DNA of 64,000 nucleotides from Rubrivivax sp. (GCA_020248945.1 JADCGQ010000005.1:62001-126000); one strand, 5' to 3'. Counted from the first letter of the stretch, positions 18,854-28,260 are shown. Notes: generated from the letters alone by a model not told the origin. Numbers and translations: made by a program.

Positions 18854-20167
18854 ATGGCCCTGTTCGACCCCGCCGCCCTGAACCCTGGAGTGGCCCGCCG
18901 CGAAGTGTTCGGCTGGGCGATGTACGACTTCGCCAACTCGGGCTACACGACCGTGGTGCTCACGGCCGTGTTCAACGCCTACTTCGTGGGCGTGGTGGCC
19001 GGTGGCGCTGACTGGGGCACGCTGGCGTGGACGCTGACGCTGGGCCTGAGCAACGCGCTGGTGATGCTGGCCACGCCGCTGCTGGGCGCCTGGGCGGATG
19101 GCCGCGCCGCGAAGAAGGCGGTGCTGATGGCCACGACGCTGGGCTGCGTGGCGGCTACTGCGGCGCTGGCCGGCGTGGGAGGTGGCGACCTCTGGCTGGC
19201 GGTGGCCGCCATCGTCATCTCGAACTTCTGCTACGCCGTGGGCGAGCAGATGACGTCGGCGTTTCTACCCGAGTTGGCGCGGCGCGAGGCCCTGGGCCGC
19301 GTCTCGGGCTGGGGCTGGAGCCTGGGCTACTGCGGCGGCATGCTGACGCTGGGCCTGAGCCTGGGCTACGTCATCTGGGCGCAGGGGCAGGGACTGCCAG
19401 CCACGCACTTCGTGCCGGTGACGATGCTGATCACGTCGGCGGTCTACGCGCTTGCGTCGGTGGCGACCTTCGTGCTGCTCAAGGAGCGTGCCGTGCCGCA
19501 GCTGGTGACGGTGGGCAGCGCCACCGGCGAAGCCTGGCGCCGCCTCCAGCGCACCTGGCACGAGGCACGGCGCTACGAGGACTTCCGCTGGCTGATGGCC
19601 TGTGCCGTGGCCTACCAGGCCGGCATCTCGGTGGTCATTGCGCTGGCCGCGATCTACGCCGAAGAGGTGCTGGGTTTCAAGCAGACGCAGACGATGATGC
19701 TGATCTTCCTCGTCAACATCGCGTCGGCCATTGGCGCGTTCAGCTTCGGCTACTGGCAGGACCGCATCGGCCACAAGCGCGCGCTGGCGTTCACCCTCTG
19801 GGGCTGGGTGCTGATGACGGTGCTGGCGGTGGCGGCCACCACGCCCGGCCTCTTCTGGGTGGCGGCGGTGCTGGCCGGCCTGTGCATGGGCTCGAGCCAG
19901 AGTGCAGGGCGCGCGCTGGCCGGCCTGTTCGCCCCGGCTGACCGGCTGGCCGAGTTCTACGGCCTCTGGACTTTTGCGGTGCGCGCCTCGGCCATCGTCG
20001 GGCCCATCACCTACGGGCTCGTCACCTGGGCCTCGGGTGGCAACCACCGCCTGGCCATCGCCAGCACGGGTCTGTTCTTCCTGGCCGGGTTGGTGCTGCT
20101 GCGTCGCATCGACGTCGCCCGCGGGCAGACCGCGGCGATCGCTGCCTTGAGTGTGTCGAAAAAATAG
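18854..20167 (+). CDS. MFS transporter, UMF1/Atg22-like
   Basis: A 437-residue integral membrane protein with about twelve hydrophobic segments. The opening EVFGWAMYDFANSGYTTVVLTAVFNAYFV is characteristic of the UMF1 (Vacuole effluxer Atg22-like) family; the stretch is quoted by its key parts REVFGWAMYDFANS and TAVFNAYF. An MFS-type loop with WQDRIGHKRAL lies between helices in the second half. The substrate is unknown; distant relatives export amino acids. The start at 18854 is placed where the conserved N-terminus begins, with GGAGATG-type spacing upstream. The stop codon overlaps a TetR-like operator that probably belongs to the next operon. Confidence 0.85.
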   Translation: MALFDPAALNPGVARREVFGWAMYDFANSGYTTVVLTAVFNAYFVGVVAGGADWGTLAWTLTLGLSNALVMLATPLLGAWADGRAAKKAVLMATTLGCVAATAALAGVGGGDLWLAVAAIVISNFCYAVGEQMTSAFLPELARREALGRVSGWGWSLGYCGGMLTLGLSLGYVIWAQGQGLPATHFVPVTMLITSAVYALASVATFVLLKERAVPQLVTVGSATGEAWRRLQRTWHEARRYEDFRWLMACAVAYQAGISVVIALAAIYAEEVLGFKQTQTMMLIFLVNIASAIGAFSFGYWQDRIGHKRALAFTLWGWVLMTVLAVAATTPGLFWVAAVLAGLCMGSSQSAGRALAGLFAPADRLAEFYGLWTFAVRASAIVGPITYGLVTWASGGNHRLAIASTGLFFLAGLVLLRRIDVARGQTAAIAALSVSKK

Positions 20168-20182
20168 TACGATCGTTCTATT
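20163..20182 (+). promoter_or_regulatory. TetR-like operator upstream of etfBA
   Basis: AATAGTACGATCGTTCTATT is an almost perfect 20-bp palindrome around ACGATCGT, with only one symmetric position pair mismatched. It overlaps the stop codon of the MFS gene and lies 39 bases before the -10 at 20221. The form is typical of TetR-family sites for fatty-acid or branched-chain catabolism regulators. The regulator is not in the window. Confidence 0.55.
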
Positions 20183-20220
20183 CTGCGTCGGGCGCGTCCG
20201 GCGCAGCACACCCCGCCGCC

Positions 20221-20226
20221 TAGAAT
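20221..20226 (+). promoter_or_regulatory. -10 element of the etfB promoter
   Basis: TAGAAT matches the sigma-70 -10 consensus at five of six bases. No good -35 is visible 16-18 bases upstream, so an activator or a weak promoter is possible. It sits between the two operators. Confidence 0.45.
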
Positions 20227-20232
20227 GCCCTG

Positions 20233-20250
20233 ATTGACGTTTACGTCAAT
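20233..20250 (+). promoter_or_regulatory. Second palindromic operator upstream of etfB
   Basis: ATTGACGTTTACGTCAAT has perfect 8-base arms (ATTGACGT/ACGTCAAT) around TT. It begins about seven bases after the -10, so it would cover the transcription start. It resembles the spaced palindromes bound by MerR-family catabolic regulators such as LiuR; that link is inference. Confidence 0.6.
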
Positions 20251-20303
20251 TGGCCCGTCGGCTGCGCGCGGGCGTACGAACTCAGACCCAAGGAGTGCGA
20301 GGC

Positions 20304-21053
20304 ATGAAGGTGCTGGTCCCCGTGAAGCGGGTGGTCGACTACAACGTCAAGGTGCGCGTCAAGAGCGACGGCACGGGCGTGGACATCGCCAACGTCAAGA
20401 TGAGCATGAACCCCTTCGACGAGATCGCCGTCGAAGAGGCGGTGCGTTTGAAGGAGAAGGGCGCCGTCACCGAGATCGTCGCGGTGTCGTGTGGCGTGGC
20501 GCAGTGCCAGGAAACGCTGCGCACGGCCATGGCCATCGGCGCCGACCGCGCCATCCTCGTCGAGACCGATGTCGAACTGCAGCCGCTGGCCGTGGCCAAG
20601 CTGCTGAAGGCGCTGGTCGACAAGGAGCAGCCCGGCCTCGTGATCCTGGGCAAGCAGGCCATCGACGACGACTGCAACCAGACCGGCCAGATGCTGGCCG
20701 CGCTGGCCGGCCTGCCGCAGGCCACCTTCGCGAACAAGGTCGAAGTGGCCGATGGCAGCGCCACCGTCACGCGCGAGGTCGACGGCGGCCTCGAGACGCT
20801 GAAGATCACGCTGCCGGCCGTCATCACCACCGACCTGCGGCTGAACGAGCCGCGCTACGTGACGCTGCCGAACATCATGAAGGCCAAGAAGAAGCCGCTC
20901 GAGATGCTCAAGCCGGCCGACCTGGGCGTGGACGTGGCGCCGCGCATCAAGACGCTGAAGGTGTCGGAGCCGCCCAAGCGCGGCGCCGGCGTCAAGGTGC
21001 CCGACGTGGCCACGCTGGTGGCCAAGCTCAAGAACGAAGCGAAGGTGATCTGA
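20304..21053 (+). CDS. etfB: Electron transfer flavoprotein beta subunit
   Basis: EtfB with EtfA carries electrons from acyl-CoA dehydrogenases to ETF:ubiquinone oxidoreductase. The 249 residues start at [20 protein letters not shown], the usual beginning of the family; the ATG at 20304 has AAGGAG nine bases upstream. [18 protein letters not shown] and the AMP-binding region are present, and the ETF beta signature around [15 protein letters not shown] is seen. It leads the operon etfB-etfA-acyl-CoA dehydrogenase-nitronate monooxygenase. Two palindromic operators precede it. Confidence 0.96.
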   Translation: MKVLVPVKRVVDYNVKVRVKSDGTGVDIANVKMSMNPFDEIAVEEAVRLKEKGAVTEIVAVSCGVAQCQETLRTAMAIGADRAILVETDVELQPLAVAKLLKALVDKEQPGLVILGKQAIDDDCNQTGQMLAALAGLPQATFANKVEVADGSATVTREVDGGLETLKITLPAVITTDLRLNEPRYVTLPNIMKAKKKPLEMLKPADLGVDVAPRIKTLKVSEPPKRGAGVKVPDVATLVAKLKNEAKVI

Positions 21054-21055
21054 CC

Positions 21056-21988
21056 ATGGCTGCTCTGGTGGTTGCTGAACACGACAACGTGTCGCTCAAG
21101 GGCGGCACCTTCAACGCCGTCACGGCGGCACTGGCCTGCGGCGGTGATGTGCACGTGCTGATCGCCGGCACGAACGCCGGCGCGGCAGCGGCTGCGGCGG
21201 CGCAGATCGCCGGCGTGGGCAAGGTGCTGCACGCCGATGCGGCGCACCTCGATCACGGCGTGGCTGAAAACGTGGCGGCGCAGGTGCTGGCGGTGGCGGG
21301 TGGCTACAGCCACATCCTGTTCGCGGCCACGGCCGCGGGCAAGAACATCGCGCCGCGCGTGGCCGCGCTGCTCGACGTGGCGCAGATCTCCGATGCCACC
21401 AAGGTGGTCTCGCCCGACACCTTCGAGCGCCCCATCTATGCCGGCAACGCCATCGCGCTGGTGCAGAGCACCGACGCGGTGAAGGTGATCACCGTGCGCA
21501 CCACCGGCTTCGACGCCGCGGCGGCCACGGGCGGCAGTGCAGCCATCGAGACGGTGGCCGCGGTGGCCGACGCCGGCAAGAGCGCCTTCCTGGGCAGCGA
21601 GATCGCCAGGAGCGACCGCCCCGAGCTCACGGCGGCCAAGATCATCGTCAGCGGCGGTCGGGCTCTGGGCAGCAGCGACAAGTTCAACGAGGTGCTGCTG
21701 CCGCTGGCCGACAAGCTCGGCGCCGCACTCGGCGCCAGCCGCGCCGCGGTGGACGCCGGCTACGCGCCGAACGACTGGCAGGTGGGCCAGACCGGCAAGA
21801 TCGTCGCGCCCACGCTGTACATCGCCGCCGGCATCAGCGGTGCCATCCAGCACCTGGCGGGCATGAAGGACAGCAAGGTCATCGTCGCCATCAACAAGGA
21901 CCCGGAGGCGCCGATCTTCAGCGTCGCCGACTACGGCCTGGAGGCCGACCTGTTCACCGCCGTGCCCGATCTCGTGGCCAGCCTCTGA
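21056..21988 (+). CDS. etfA: Electron transfer flavoprotein alpha subunit
   Basis: EtfA holds the FAD of the ETF heterodimer. The 310 residues show the N-terminal ETF domain and the C-terminal FAD-binding domain with [32 protein letters not shown] and [10 protein letters not shown], the family signature. The start at 21056 follows the etfB stop by two bases. The pairing with an acyl-CoA dehydrogenase directly downstream fits fatty-acid or branched-chain acyl-CoA oxidation. Confidence 0.96.
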   Translation: MAALVVAEHDNVSLKGGTFNAVTAALACGGDVHVLIAGTNAGAAAAAAAQIAGVGKVLHADAAHLDHGVAENVAAQVLAVAGGYSHILFAATAAGKNIAPRVAALLDVAQISDATKVVSPDTFERPIYAGNAIALVQSTDAVKVITVRTTGFDAAAATGGSAAIETVAAVADAGKSAFLGSEIARSDRPELTAAKIIVSGGRALGSSDKFNEVLLPLADKLGAALGASRAAVDAGYAPNDWQVGQTGKIVAPTLYIAAGISGAIQHLAGMKDSKVIVAINKDPEAPIFSVADYGLEADLFTAVPDLVASL

Positions 21989-22017
21989 CCCGATCCGATC
22001 TGCTGCAGGAGTCCGCC

Positions 22018-23793
22018 ATGAGCTACCGCGCCCCCGTCAAGGACATGCTGTTCGTCATGAAGGCCCTGGCCGGCATCGAGGCCGTGGCCACGCTGCCGGG
22101 CCACGAGGACCATGGCCTGGACACGGCCGCGGCGGTGCTCGAGGAGAGCGCCAAGTTCGCCGAAGGCGTGATCGCGCCGCTCAACTGGGAAGGCGATCGC
22201 AACCCGTCGTACTTGAAGGACGGCGTCGTGCACGCCACGCCCGGCTTCAAGCAGGCCTTCGCGCAATACGCCGAAGGCGGCTGGCAAGGCCTGCAGCACC
22301 CCGAGGCGCACGGCGGCCAGGGCCTGCCCAAGCTGATCCACGCCGCCTGCAGCGAGATGGTGAACAGCGCCAACATGAGCTTCGCGCTGTGCCCGCTGCT
22401 GACCGACGGCGCCGTCGAGGCGCTGCTCACCGCCGGCACGCCCGAGCAGCAGGCGACCTACCTGCCCAAGCTGATCGACGGCTCGTGGACCGGCACGATG
22501 AACCTCACCGAGCCGCAGGCCGGCTCCGACCTGAGCCTCGTGCGCACGCGGGCCGAGCCGCAGCCCGACGGCAGCTACAAGCTCTTCGGCACCAAGATCT
22601 ACATCACCTGGGGCGAGCACGACATGGCGGACAACATCGTCCACCTCGTGCTGGCGCGCGTGGCGGGCGCGCCCGAAGGCGTGAAGGGCATCAGCCTGTT
22701 CATCTGCCCGAAGGTGTTGCCCGACGGCACGCGCAACGACGTGCACTGCGTGAGCATCGAGCACAAGCTGGGCATCAAGGCCAGCCCGACGGCCGTGCTG
22801 CAATACGGTGACCATGGCGGCGCGGTGGCCGAGCTCGTGGGCCAGGAGAACCGCGGCCTCGAGTACATGTTCATCATGATGAACGCCGCGCGCTACGGCG
22901 TCGGCGTGCAGGGCATCGCGCTGGCCGAGCGGGCCTACCAGAAGGCCGTGCAGTACGCGCGCGATCGCGTGCAGAGCCGCCCGGTGGACGGCAGCCTCGG
23001 CCAGGCCGCGGCCATCATCCACCACCCCGACGTGCGCCGCATGCTGATGACGATGCGCGCCTGGACCGAAGGCTGCCGCGCGATGGCGCTGGTCGGTGCG
23101 AGCGCCTTCGACGCGGCGCACGCGCACCCGGATGCGGCGGTGCGTGCCGACAACCAGGCCTTCTACGAGTTCCTGGTGCCGCTGATCAAGGGCCTGTCTA
23201 CCGAGATGGCGCTCGACGTCGCCTCGCTGGGCGTGCAGGTGCACGGCGGCATGGGTTTCATCGAAGAAACCGGCGCGGCGCAGTACCTGCGCGACGCCAA
23301 GATCCTGGCCATCTACGAAGGCACCACCGCCATCCAGGCGAATGACCTGGTCGGCCGCAAGACGGCACGCGACGGCGGCCGCGTGGCGCTGGCCATTGCC
23401 GACCGCATCGAGGCCACCGAAGGCGAACTCGCGGCCCGCAGCAGCGAAGCCTGCAAGACGATGGCACGCCGGCTGGCCGCCGCGCGCAAGGCCTACGTCG
23501 AGGTGGTGGGCTTCGTGGCCGGCCACACCAAGGCGCAGCCCAACGCCGTGTACGCCGGCAGCGTGCCCTACCTGAAGCTCGCGGGCCTGCTGGTGGCCGG
23601 CTGGCAGATGGCGCGCGCGCTGATGGCCGCCGAAGACGCGCTGGCCGACGGCACCGACCCGGCCTTCATGCAGGCCAAGATCACGACGGCGCGCTTCTTC
23701 GGCGACCACATCCTCACCCAGGCCCCGGCGCTGCGCGACAGCATCGTCGAAGGGGCCAATGCCGTCACCGCGATGGCGCTGGAGTCCTTCTGA
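22018..23793 (+). CDS. Acyl-CoA dehydrogenase (long, FadE-like with extra C-terminal domain)
   Basis: A flavoprotein that oxidises an acyl-CoA to the enoyl-CoA, passing electrons to ETF. At 591 residues it belongs to the longer group with an N-terminal cap and an added C-terminal domain (about 470-590), unlike the 380-residue short-chain type. The flavin and substrate region reads TMNLTEPQAGSDLSLVRTRA, and QVHGGMGFIEETGAAQYLRD marks the C-terminal dehydrogenase domain. It starts 29 bases after etfA; the next gene overlaps its stop by one base. Acyl chain specificity cannot be read from the sequence. Confidence 0.92.
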   Translation: MSYRAPVKDMLFVMKALAGIEAVATLPGHEDHGLDTAAAVLEESAKFAEGVIAPLNWEGDRNPSYLKDGVVHATPGFKQAFAQYAEGGWQGLQHPEAHGGQGLPKLIHAACSEMVNSANMSFALCPLLTDGAVEALLTAGTPEQQATYLPKLIDGSWTGTMNLTEPQAGSDLSLVRTRAEPQPDGSYKLFGTKIYITWGEHDMADNIVHLVLARVAGAPEGVKGISLFICPKVLPDGTRNDVHCVSIEHKLGIKASPTAVLQYGDHGGAVAELVGQENRGLEYMFIMMNAARYGVGVQGIALAERAYQKAVQYARDRVQSRPVDGSLGQAAAIIHHPDVRRMLMTMRAWTEGCRAMALVGASAFDAAHAHPDAAVRADNQAFYEFLVPLIKGLSTEMALDVASLGVQVHGGMGFIEETGAAQYLRDAKILAIYEGTTAIQANDLVGRKTARDGGRVALAIADRIEATEGELAARSSEACKTMARRLAAARKAYVEVVGFVAGHTKAQPNAVYAGSVPYLKLAGLLVAGWQMARALMAAEDALADGTDPAFMQAKITTARFFGDHILTQAPALRDSIVEGANAVTAMALESF

Positions 23794-24767
23794 TGTCCAA
23801 GCTTCCCGGCGCGCTGGCGCGCCTGCCGCTGCCGATCATCGGCGCGCCGCTGTTCATCATCAGCAACCCCAAGCTCGTGATCGCGCAGTGCTGCGCCGGC
23901 GTGGTGGGCAGCATGCCGGCGCTGAACGCACGGCCGGCTTCGCAGCTGGATGAATGGCTGCACGAGATCACCGAAGGCCTGGCCGCCTGGGACCGCGCGC
24001 ACCCCGATCAACCCGCGGCGCCGTTCGCCATCAACCAGATCGTGCACAAGAGCAACGACCGGCTCGAGCACGACATGATGGTCTGCGCGAAGTACAAGGT
24101 GCCGATCGTCATCACCTCGCTCGGCGCGCGCACCGACGTCAACGACGGCGTGCACGCCTGGGGCGGCGTGGTGCTGCACGACATCATCAACAACTTCTAC
24201 GCCCGCAAGGCCATCGAGAAGGGCGCCGACGGCCTGATCGCCGTGGCCGCGGGCGCGGGCGGCCACGCCGGCACGAAGAGCCCGTTTGCGCTGATCCAGG
24301 AGATCCGCGAGTGGTTCGACGGCCCGCTGGCGCTGTCGGGCAGCATCGCCACTGGCGGTGCGGTGCTCGCGGCGCAGGCCATGGGGGCCGACTTCGCCTA
24401 CATCGGCAGCGCCTTCATCGCCACCGACGAGGCCCGCGCGGCCGAGGCCTACAAGCAGTGCATCGTCGACAGCAACTCCGACGACATCGTCTACTCGAGC
24501 CTGTTCACCGGGGTGCACGGCAACTACCTCAAGCCCAGCATCCGCAACGCCGGCATGGACCCCGACAACCTGCCCGAGAGCGACCCGAGCAAGATGAACT
24601 TCGGCGGCGGCGACAGCGCCAAGAAGGCCTGGAAGGACATCTGGGGCTGCGGCCAGGGCATCGGCGCCGTCAAAGCCGTGGTGCCGGCGGCCGAGATGGT
24701 GGCGCGGCTGAAGCGCGAGTACGAGGCGGCGCGTGCGCGCCTTGTGCCGGCAGGCGTGGCGCAGTAG
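23793..24767 (+). CDS. Nitronate monooxygenase / 2-nitropropane dioxygenase-like FMN protein
   Basis: A 324-residue TIM-barrel FMN enzyme of the NMO family. Visible motifs are PIIGAPLFIISNPKLV at the N-terminus, the phosphate-binding region GLIAVAAGAGGHAGTKSPF near 148-166, and GSIATGGAVLAAQAMGADFA near 180-200. The ATG overlaps the stop of the acyl-CoA dehydrogenase, so it is the last gene of the etf operon. Family members oxidise nitronates, but others reduce enoyl-type or unknown substrates; the operon context suggests an acyl-CoA-related or detoxifying role. That role is inference. Confidence 0.85.
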   Translation: MSKLPGALARLPLPIIGAPLFIISNPKLVIAQCCAGVVGSMPALNARPASQLDEWLHEITEGLAAWDRAHPDQPAAPFAINQIVHKSNDRLEHDMMVCAKYKVPIVITSLGARTDVNDGVHAWGGVVLHDIINNFYARKAIEKGADGLIAVAAGAGGHAGTKSPFALIQEIREWFDGPLALSGSIATGGAVLAAQAMGADFAYIGSAFIATDEARAAEAYKQCIVDSNSDDIVYSSLFTGVHGNYLKPSIRNAGMDPDNLPESDPSKMNFGGGDSAKKAWKDIWGCGQGIGAVKAVVPAAEMVARLKREYEAARARLVPAGVAQ

Positions 24768-24777
24768 GCTTCGCCGC

Positions 24778-25032
24778 ATGAAGCGCCTCACCACCCTGGC
24801 CGCCGCGCTGTGCGCGACAGGCCTGCTCGCCGCCTGCGCCAACGTGGGCATTGGCCTCAGTCTGCCCATTCCCGGCATCGGCAGCATCGGTGTCGGTGGC
24901 ACGTCGGACGGCCGCGTGAGCGGGGGCGTGTCGGTGGGCAGCGGGCCGGTGCGGGTGGGCGTGGGCGCCAGTGGTCGCCTGCCGGCCGCCGACCCCGCAG
25001 CGTCGGCAGCCTCGGCCCCCGCCAGAAAGTGA
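24778..25032 (+). CDS. Small glycine-rich lipoprotein, unknown function
   Basis: An 84-residue protein with a lipoprotein signal ending in LLAAC (Cys at about residue 20). The mature part is almost entirely Gly/Val/Ser (GIGSIGVGGTSDGRVSGG, VSVGSGPVRVGVGASG), ending in an Ala/Pro tail. I recognise no domain. The start is the ATG at 24778, ten bases after the nitronate monooxygenase stop. Its stop overlaps the GTG start of the broken amidohydrolase. Similar short Gly-rich lipoproteins are common in Burkholderiales without assigned function. Confidence 0.7.
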   Translation: MKRLTTLAAALCATGLLAACANVGIGLSLPIPGIGSIGVGGTSDGRVSGGVSVGSGPVRVGVGASGRLPAADPAASAASAPARK

Positions 25033-26258
25033 GCCGCCTCGCGCTGACCCAGGCCACGCTGTTCGACAGCGCGGCAGGTTTGTTGCGGCCGGGCACCACC
25101 CTCGTCATCGAAGGCGCGCGCATCGCGCACGTCACGCAGGAGCCCATCGCCGTCGACGACGCTCAAACCATCGACTGCGCCGGCCGTGTGGTGCTGCCCG
25201 GCCTCATTGACGCTCACGTGCACGTGACGGCCGCCTCGCACGATCTGGCCGGCCTCGCGCTGCACCCGGCCTCGCTGCTGAGCGCCGAGTCGGCGCAGAT
25301 CATGCGCGGCATGCTGCACCGTGGCTTCACCAGCGTGCGCGACGCCGCCGGCGCCGACTTCGGCCTGCAGGAGGCGCAGGCCCGCGGCCTGTACGAAGGC
25401 CCGCGCCTGGCCATCGCCGGCCGCCCCATCAGCCAGACCGGCGGCCATGCCGACGTGCGGCCCAAAGGCGTGCAGGTCTCGATGTTCTGCAGCTGCGCGG
25501 GCCTCGGCCTGATGGGCGCGATCGCCGACGGCGTGGGCGAGGTGCGCCGCGCCGTGCGCGAGCAGGTGCGCAACGGTGCCAACCACATCAAGATCATGGC
25601 CGGCGGCGGCATCTCGAGCCCCACCGACCCCATCGACGGCACGCAGTTCAGCATGGACGAGCTGCGCGCGGCCGTCGAAGAGGCCGAGGCCGCCAACCTG
25701 TACGCGCTGGCCCACGCCTAATCGCCCCGTGCCGTGACGCGCGCGGTGCAGGCCGGCGTGCGCAGCATCGAGCACGGCAACCTCGTCGACGAGGCCACGC
25801 TGCGCGAGATGAAGCGCCACGGCACCTACCTCGTGCCGACGCTGTCGACCTGTGTCGCGTTGGCCGAAGAGGGCACGCGGCTGGGCTGGAGCGCGGCCAT
25901 GCTCGACAAGCTCGAGGTCGTGCGCAGCCAGGGCTTGCAGGCGCTGGCGATGGCGCGGGCCGAGGGCGTGCCGGTGGTCTTCGGCACCGACCTGCTCGGC
26001 CACATGCACGGCCGCCAGAGCGGCGAGTTCACGATCCGCGCGGCCGTGCAGCCGGCAGTGGAAGTGCTGCAGTCGGCCACCATCGTGGCGGCGCGGCTGA
26101 TGGGCCGCGAGCGCGAGATCGGCCAGCTCGTGGCAGGCGCCTGGGCCGACCTGCTGGTGGTGGACGGCGACCCGACGGTCGACCTCACGCCGCTGGTCGA
26201 GCCGGCGCAGAGCATCCGGCTGCTGATGCAGGGCGGGCGCATCGTGCGCCGCCACTGA
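25029..26258 (+). pseudogene. Metal-dependent amidohydrolase interrupted by one in-frame stop
   Basis: The full frame encodes about 409 residues of an amidohydrolase (imidazolonepropionase/prolidase-like, broad superfamily). The first part has the metal motif HVHV after VVLPGLIDA, and NHIKIMAGGGISSP with the likely carbamylated Lys. A TAA at 25719-25721 falls where homologues read AHAY or similar, right after LAHA, a likely metal ligand. The same frame then continues without a shift as SPRAVTRAVQAGVRSIEHGN, followed by GTDLLGHMHG and the C-terminal strand DLLVVDGDP. A single base change (TAC or TAT to TAA) explains it. The upstream half alone lacks the second His and the Asp ligand, so it is probably inactive. 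Sequencing error or stop read-through remain possible. Confidence 0.85.
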
Positions 26259-26283
26259 AGGCGGCGCAGGCTGCGTCAGGCGC

Positions 26284-27873
26284 TCAGCGCACGCTGGTGA
26301 AGCGGGCCTCGGGCCTGTCGTCGGAGCGGTGCACCGTCGTCACGCCGGTCCGCATCACCCAGGGCCGGATCTGATGGTGCAGCGGGATCACGAGCGTCTC
26401 GTCGCGCACGCGCACCAGAGCGTCGCGCAGCATGCCGTTGCGCTTGGCGACGTCGGTTTCGCTCTTCATGCCGTCGATCAGCTTGTCGAGCGCGGGGTCG
26501 GAGACGCGGCTGAAGTTGAAGTTGCCGTCGGCGCCGCTGGTGCGCGTGCGCACCAGGCTTTGCAGGCTGTACTGGGCGTCGTAGTTGGCCACGCCCCAGC
26601 CGAGCAGGTAGATGCTGCTGTCGAAGTTCTGCACCTTCTGGATGAAGGTGGCCATGTTCTCGCTCGCGAGCTGCACCTTCACGCCCAGCCGCGCCCACAT
26701 CGCCACCACGGCCTGGCAGATCTTCTCGTCGTTGACGTAGCGGTTGTTCGGGCAGTTCAGGCGCACCTCGAAGCCGTCGGGGTAGCCGGCTTCCTTCAGC
26801 AGCGCCTTGGCGCGGGCGAGGTCGGGCTTGGCCGGTGTGTCGAGCTGCGGCGTCCAGCCGTTCACGCCGGGGGCCACGATCAGCGCCGCCGGCACGCTCA
26901 TGCCGCGCATGATGCTGCGCTTGATGGCCTCGCGGTCGATGGCCAGGCTGAGTGCCTGGCGCACGCGCTTGTCGGCGAACGGGTTCTTGCCCTTCACGCT
27001 GCCGTGCTTGAGCTCCGGGCTGCCCATGTCGGGCGCGAGGAAGATGGTGCGCACCTCGGGGCCGTTGATCACCTTCATGCGCTTGTCCTTCGACAGGCGC
27101 TCCAGGTCCTGCACCGGCACGTCGGTGAGCAGGTCCACGTCGCCGGCCAGCAGCGCGGCCACGCGCGTGGCCTCGGCCTTGATGGGCGTGTAGACCACCT
27201 GCTTGACGTTGCTGGGCGTCTTGTCCCACCAGGCCTCGTTGCGCGCCATCATGACGCGCTGCTCGGGCTGCCAGCTCAGGATGCGGAACGGCCCCGTGCC
27301 CATCACGTTGCGCGAGGCGAAGTTCTCTTCCTTGGCCTTGTAGTCCTGCACGCGCGTCGTGTTGTTCTTCTCCGACCAGGCCCGGCTCATGATGCGGAAG
27401 TCGATCAGGTTGCGCAGCAGCGTCGGGTTCGGTGCCGACAGGATCATGTCGATGGTGTGGTCGTCGATCTTCTTCACCTCGTTCACGCCGGTGACGAAGA
27501 TCTGCATCGTGCCCTGCGGCTGCTTGATGCGCGCGAGGCTGAACACCACGTCATCGGCGGTGAAAGGCGTGCCGTCGTGGAACTTGACGCCCTTGCGCAG
27601 TTCGAAGCGCACCGTCGTCGGGCTCGTGAACGTCCACTTGGTGGCCAGCGCGGGCTCGACCTCGTAGGTGGCGCTGTAGCGCACCAGGCCCTCGTAGGCG
27701 TGCAGCAGGATGGTGCTGGTGGTGGCGTGGTTCTGCGAATGCGGGTCGAGCGTCAGGATGTCGTTCTGCGCCGCCCAGCGCAGCGTCTGCGCGTGCAGCG
27801 GCGCGGCCAGCGTGGCGGCGAGCAGGGCCGCGGCAAGCAGGGCGCGCGGGGTTGGTGTGGGGATTCGGAACAT
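26284..27873 (-). CDS. ABC transporter substrate-binding protein, family 5 (peptide/nickel type)
   Basis: A 529-residue periplasmic binding protein. The signal peptide (about 1-28) ends in APLHAQ. The SBP_bac_5 region follows, with ILTLDPHSQNHATTSTILLHAYEGLVRY near the start, FELRKGVKFHDGTPFTADDVVFSL near 80-105 (quoted by its core VKFHDGTPFTADDV), and typical family 5 motifs further on. The ligand is probably an oligopeptide or similar; it cannot be read from sequence. No permease or ATPase genes are adjacent, so this is an orphan binding protein or works with a system elsewhere. It is convergent with the amidohydrolase pseudogene. Confidence 0.9.
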   Translation of the reverse strand: MFRIPTPTPRALLAAALLAATLAAPLHAQTLRWAAQNDILTLDPHSQNHATTSTILLHAYEGLVRYSATYEVEPALATKWTFTSPTTVRFELRKGVKFHDGTPFTADDVVFSLARIKQPQGTMQIFVTGVNEVKKIDDHTIDMILSAPNPTLLRNLIDFRIMSRAWSEKNNTTRVQDYKAKEENFASRNVMGTGPFRILSWQPEQRVMMARNEAWWDKTPSNVKQVVYTPIKAEATRVAALLAGDVDLLTDVPVQDLERLSKDKRMKVINGPEVRTIFLAPDMGSPELKHGSVKGKNPFADKRVRQALSLAIDREAIKRSIMRGMSVPAALIVAPGVNGWTPQLDTPAKPDLARAKALLKEAGYPDGFEVRLNCPNNRYVNDEKICQAVVAMWARLGVKVQLASENMATFIQKVQNFDSSIYLLGWGVANYDAQYSLQSLVRTRTSGADGNFNFSRVSDPALDKLIDGMKSETDVAKRNGMLRDALVRVRDETLVIPLHHQIRPWVMRTGVTTVHRSDDRPEARFTSVR

Positions 27874-27942
27874 GGCGGGTCTCGTGCCGGGGGCCGTAGG
27901 TCGTGAGGGGCCGCATGCTAGGCCCCACGCGGGCCGATGGCC

Positions 27943-28260
27943 TCAGGGCTGGCCCGGGGTCGCCTCGATGTCGGCATCGCAGCCGCGCGCCGCCGCGATC
28001 CAGCGCCGCACCAGGGCGCGGGCCCAGGCGGCCGGCAGCCAGGGCAGCCAGCGTGCCGGCGCCGCCAGAGCGCCGCAGCGGTAGAGCCCGGCGCCTTCGT
28101 CCCAGCCCAGCGCCACGCAGGCGCCGCGGCGCCGCCGCGACAGCCACATGCCCAGCGGGCAGGGCTCGACCGCGCAGCACACGCCGCAGCCGTTGCAGGG
28201 CGCGCCCACGGCCGGCTTGGGCGGGGCGGCCGGATGCAGCAGGATCACGCGTGTCGCCAT
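27943..28260 (-). CDS. YkgJ-like cysteine cluster protein
   Basis: A 105-residue protein with PCNGCGVCCAVEPC: Cys22, 25, 28, 29 and 34, the CxxCxxCC pattern of the YkgJ/UPF0153 family, thought to bind zinc or an Fe-S cluster. Further Cys occur in GACVALG and LYRCGAL. The rest is basic and Trp-rich (WLPWLPAAWARALVRRW). The function of the family is not known. It lies 69 bases upstream of the binding-protein gene on the same strand, divergent from sucA. Confidence 0.75.
   Translation of the reverse strand: MATRVILLHPAAPPKPAVGAPCNGCGVCCAVEPCPLGMWLSRRRRGACVALGWDEGAGLYRCGALAAPARWLPWLPAAWARALVRRWIAAARGCDADIEATPGQP

Noticed and set aside
23568..26255. 895-codon minus-strand ORF opposite the nitronate monooxygenase and amidohydrolase
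   Set aside because: It runs across several genes with clear motifs on the plus strand and has no domain of its own.
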